Positions 36,820 through 38,414 of a stretch of 38,414 nt of DNA are shown here, piece after piece. The DNA comes from Clostridia bacterium (lineage in GTDB: Bacteria > Bacillota > Clostridia > Peptostreptococcales > Acidaminobacteraceae), in the NCBI GenBank assembly GCA_016937975.1, contig JAFGVN010000116.1, positions 1-38,414 of the forward strand. The letters run 5' to 3'. Each line of letters begins with the position of its first letter. Within the stretch, counting starts at the first letter, position 1. The notes beneath the pieces are model-generated. The model was not told where the DNA came from, made no database searches, and saw nothing but the letters and a program-made list of their open reading frames with translations. Position numbers and translations under genes: made by a program.

Positions 36820-37365
36820 CTATTCACTATAAATCACAACTTCATCTGTTCCATCTACCTCTTTAAGATGTAATTTAACAATCTCTTTACTAGAAGTTGG
36901 TACATTTTTACCTACATAATCAGGTCTGATCGGCAATTCACGATGTCCACGATCTACTAATACAGCTAGCTGGATTACTTTCGGTCTACCAATATCCATA
37001 ACAGCATCTAAGGCTGCACGAACGGTTCTTCCCGTATACAGTACATCATCAACTAAAATAATCTGCTTATGCTTAATATCTAATGATTTAAGAGAACTTT
37101 CGAACAACCCTCTTTTCTCAGCTTTTTCCTCATCACTGATATCATCACGATAATCTGTAATATCCAAAGTTGCCACTTCCACAGTTTTACCTTCAATTTC
37201 GTTGATTTTATCAGCAATTCTTGATGCCAAAGGTACTCCCCTTGAATGAATCCCAACGATGACCACATCATCGACACCTTTATTATGTTCGATGATTTCA
37301 TGGGCAATTCTCGTAATCGATCGTGCCATAGATTTTCCATCTAATATTAAAGCTTTAAATTGCAT
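36820..37365 (-). CDS. pyrR: Bifunctional pyrimidine regulator PyrR / uracil phosphoribosyltransferase
   Basis: PyrR binds pyr mRNA with UMP or UTP to cause attenuation and has weak uracil phosphoribosyltransferase activity. The 181-residue protein has the type I PRTase fold: [10 protein letters not shown] near 20, [10 protein letters not shown], the PRPP loop [18 protein letters not shown] (about 95-113), and the C-terminal [28 protein letters not shown] lies five bases before the ATG, in the last codons of rluD, one base away. Unlike the Bacillus arrangement, no pyrP or pyr biosynthesis genes follow: a terminator and then the glycogen operon do. I saw no PyrR-type attenuator in the 243-base gap after it. 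Confidence 0.97.
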   Translation of the reverse strand: MQFKALILDGKSMARSITRIAHEIIEHNKGVDDVVIVGIHSRGVPLASRIADKINEIEGKTVEVATLDITDYRDDISDEEKAEKRGLFESSLKSLDIKHKQIILVDDVLYTGRTVRAALDAVMDIGRPKVIQLAVLVDRGHRELPIRPDYVGKNVPTSSKEIVKLHLKEVDGTDEVVIYSE

Positions 37366-37366
37366 A

Positions 37367-38284
37367 TCAACCTCCTAATTCAACACCTCTAATTTTTTTA
37401 AGCAATTCATGAAATAATACAGGTACTTCTGAATCAAATTCCATATATTCCTGTGTTCTTGGATGAATAAACCCGATGGTCTTCGCATGAAGCAACTGAC
37501 CTTCGTGCTTGATTTTAGGACTTTTAGGACCATATAAAGGATCCCCAAGCAAAGGATGATTAATATATTGCATGTGCACGCGTATTTGATGTGTACGTCC
37601 TGTTTCAAGCTCACATTCAATGTATGTGTATTGAGAGAACCTTTCAATCACAGTGAAATGAGTCACAGCTTTTCTACCACCCTTTACAACTGCCATTTTC
37701 AAACGATCTTTGGGATTTCTTGCAATAGGAGCATCAACAGTACCAGAATTTTCATTAATTCTTCCATGCACTAAAGCAATATATTGTCTCTTGATAGAAT
37801 GTTCTTTTAATTGTTCTGCTAAGGATTGATGTGCAAAATCTGTTTTAGCAATCATCAAAAGTCCAGATGTGTCTTTGTCAATTCTATGGACAATACCCGG
37901 TCGAATCACACCGTTGATGGATGATAATTTCTGACTGTGATACATTAATGCATTGACCAAAGTCCCTGTATAATTACCAGGAGCTGGATGAACCACCATA
38001 CCTACTGGTTTATTGATAATCATTAGATCTTCATCCTCATAGACAATATCTATAGGCAGATTTTCAGGAATAACATTTAAATTTTCAGGTTCAGGGATTT
38101 GAATTTCAACATTATCCCCAATTTTTACTTTTTCTTTTTTTGAAGTGCAGATAGCACCATTAATGGTTACCTGGCCTTTTTCAATTAATTTTTGAAGATA
38201 AGAACGAGACATATCATCAAAGGCATCTGATAACAATGCATCTAATCTTTTACTCTCATCCGCAATAAACTCGTATACTTCCAT
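37367..38284 (-). CDS. rluD: RluD-family 23S rRNA pseudouridine synthase
   Basis: The enzyme isomerises uridine to pseudouridine, probably in 23S rRNA. The 305-residue protein has an N-terminal S4 RNA-binding domain (about 10-75, [28 protein letters not shown]) and the RluA-type catalytic domain with [15 protein letters not shown], the active-site [15 protein letters not shown] (Asp near 133), and [14 protein letters not shown] longer frame begins at a TTG (38377), but I chose the ATG at 38284: [15 protein letters not shown] is the normal start and GGAGG lies four bases upstream. It resembles Bacillus YlyB, which likewise precedes pyrR. The exact target site (RluD or another RluA-type) is inferred. 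Confidence 0.94.
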   Translation of the reverse strand: MEVYEFIADESKRLDALLSDAFDDMSRSYLQKLIEKGQVTINGAICTSKKEKVKIGDNVEIQIPEPENLNVIPENLPIDIVYEDEDLMIINKPVGMVVHPAPGNYTGTLVNALMYHSQKLSSINGVIRPGIVHRIDKDTSGLLMIAKTDFAHQSLAEQLKEHSIKRQYIALVHGRINENSGTVDAPIARNPKDRLKMAVVKGGRKAVTHFTVIERFSQYTYIECELETGRTHQIRVHMQYINHPLLGDPLYGPKSPKIKHEGQLLHAKTIGFIHPRTQEYMEFDSEVPVLFHELLKKIRGVELGG

Positions 38285-38302
38285 AACGCCTCCATTTGTA
38301 TC

Positions 38303-38311
38303 ATTATAACA
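38303..38311 (-). promoter_or_regulatory. Extended -10 promoter for rluD-pyrR
   Basis: On the minus strand, TGTTATAAT gives TGn plus a perfect TATAAT (38303-38308). The predicted start near 38296 leaves a short leader of about 12 bases that just includes the GGAGG. No clear -35 is seen. Confidence 0.5.
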
Positions 38312-38330
38312 TATCCTTAAGCGTATGGAA

Positions 38331-38347
38331 GGGGCTGTCGGGAAATA
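38331..38347 (+). other. GC-rich stretch resembling an insertion sequence end
   Basis: GGGGCTGTCGGGAAATA stands out in AT-rich DNA and resembles the GGGGCTGTC-type terminal repeats of some IS families (for example IS1182-like). The outer end would face rluD and the element would run past the right edge. No transposase or second copy is visible. Confidence 0.2.
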
Positions 38348-38414
38348 GATAGTTTCTAAATTAACAAAAATTACCAAAAAGGAATCCTCCTATCTTATGT
38401 CGAATATATAAGTA

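Noticed and set aside
38285-38377. 31-residue N-terminal extension of rluD from a TTG start with an AGGAGG eight bases upstream
   Set aside because: The extension has no match to the family N-terminus, and the internal ATG has its own ribosome binding site. The AGGAGG upstream of the TTG is probably chance or belongs to other sequence.
38361-38414. 17-codon open minus-strand frame reaching the right edge
   Set aside because: It could be the end of an upstream gene, but it is too short to recognise and has no family motif.
1-38414. CRISPR arrays, tRNA or rRNA genes, phage or defence genes
   Set aside because: No spaced direct repeats, tRNA-like folds, rRNA segments or recognisable phage/defence proteins were seen.

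Overview
The window reads as a chromosomal core segment of a low-GC Gram-positive bacterium, most likely a member of the Clostridia. Evidence: AT-rich DNA, strong AGGAGG-type ribosome binding sites, the standard code (TGG for Trp, TGA used as stop), the conserved yicC-gmk-rpoZ-coaBC-priA-def-fmt-rsmB-stp-prkC-rsgA-rpe-thiN-rpmB-asp23-fakA-recG order, and a paired glgC/glgD glycogen operon. I cannot name the genus from sequence alone. Every gene except rqcH lies on the minus strand, so transcription runs from high to low coordinates.

Region 1 (84-18587): the housekeeping block. It starts at a promoter before yicC (about 18621) and covers RNA turnover (yicC), nucleotide metabolism (gmk), transcription (rpoZ), CoA synthesis (coaBC), replication restart (priA), N-terminal protein formylation and deformylation (fmt, def), a membrane zinc peptidase, rRNA methylation (rsmB), the PrkC/Stp Ser/Thr phosphorylation pair, the ribosome assembly GTPase RsgA, rpe, thiN, L28 (rpmB), an Asp23-family protein, fatty acid kinase FakA and the helicase RecG. 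Hairpin terminators after rpoZ, the peptidase gene, rpmB and fakA, plus internal promoters before rpmB and asp23, suggest several nested transcripts. Three genes often found in this block in relatives (remA, rlmN, spoVM) are missing from their usual slots.

Region 2 (18815-20569): rqcH, the only plus-strand gene, divergent from yicC and closed by a long perfect hairpin that may serve both strands.

Region 3 (20637-26529): the least ordinary part. A tightly coupled three-gene unit encodes a GNAT acetyltransferase, a 1554-residue membrane-anchored alpha-2-macroglobulin-like protein without the thioester motif, and a MEMO/AmrB-like protein with a lipoprotein signal that lacks the family's metal-binding cysteine. 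This is the best candidate here for an undescribed cell-surface system.

Region 4 (26727-36576): a complete glycogen operon in the order glgB-glgC-glgD-glgA-glgP-pulA, bounded by terminators on both sides, with synthesis and breakdown genes on one transcript.

Region 5 (36820-38414): pyrR and an RluD-type pseudouridine synthase, with an extended -10 promoter. At the right edge lies a GC-rich stretch that resembles the end of an insertion sequence.
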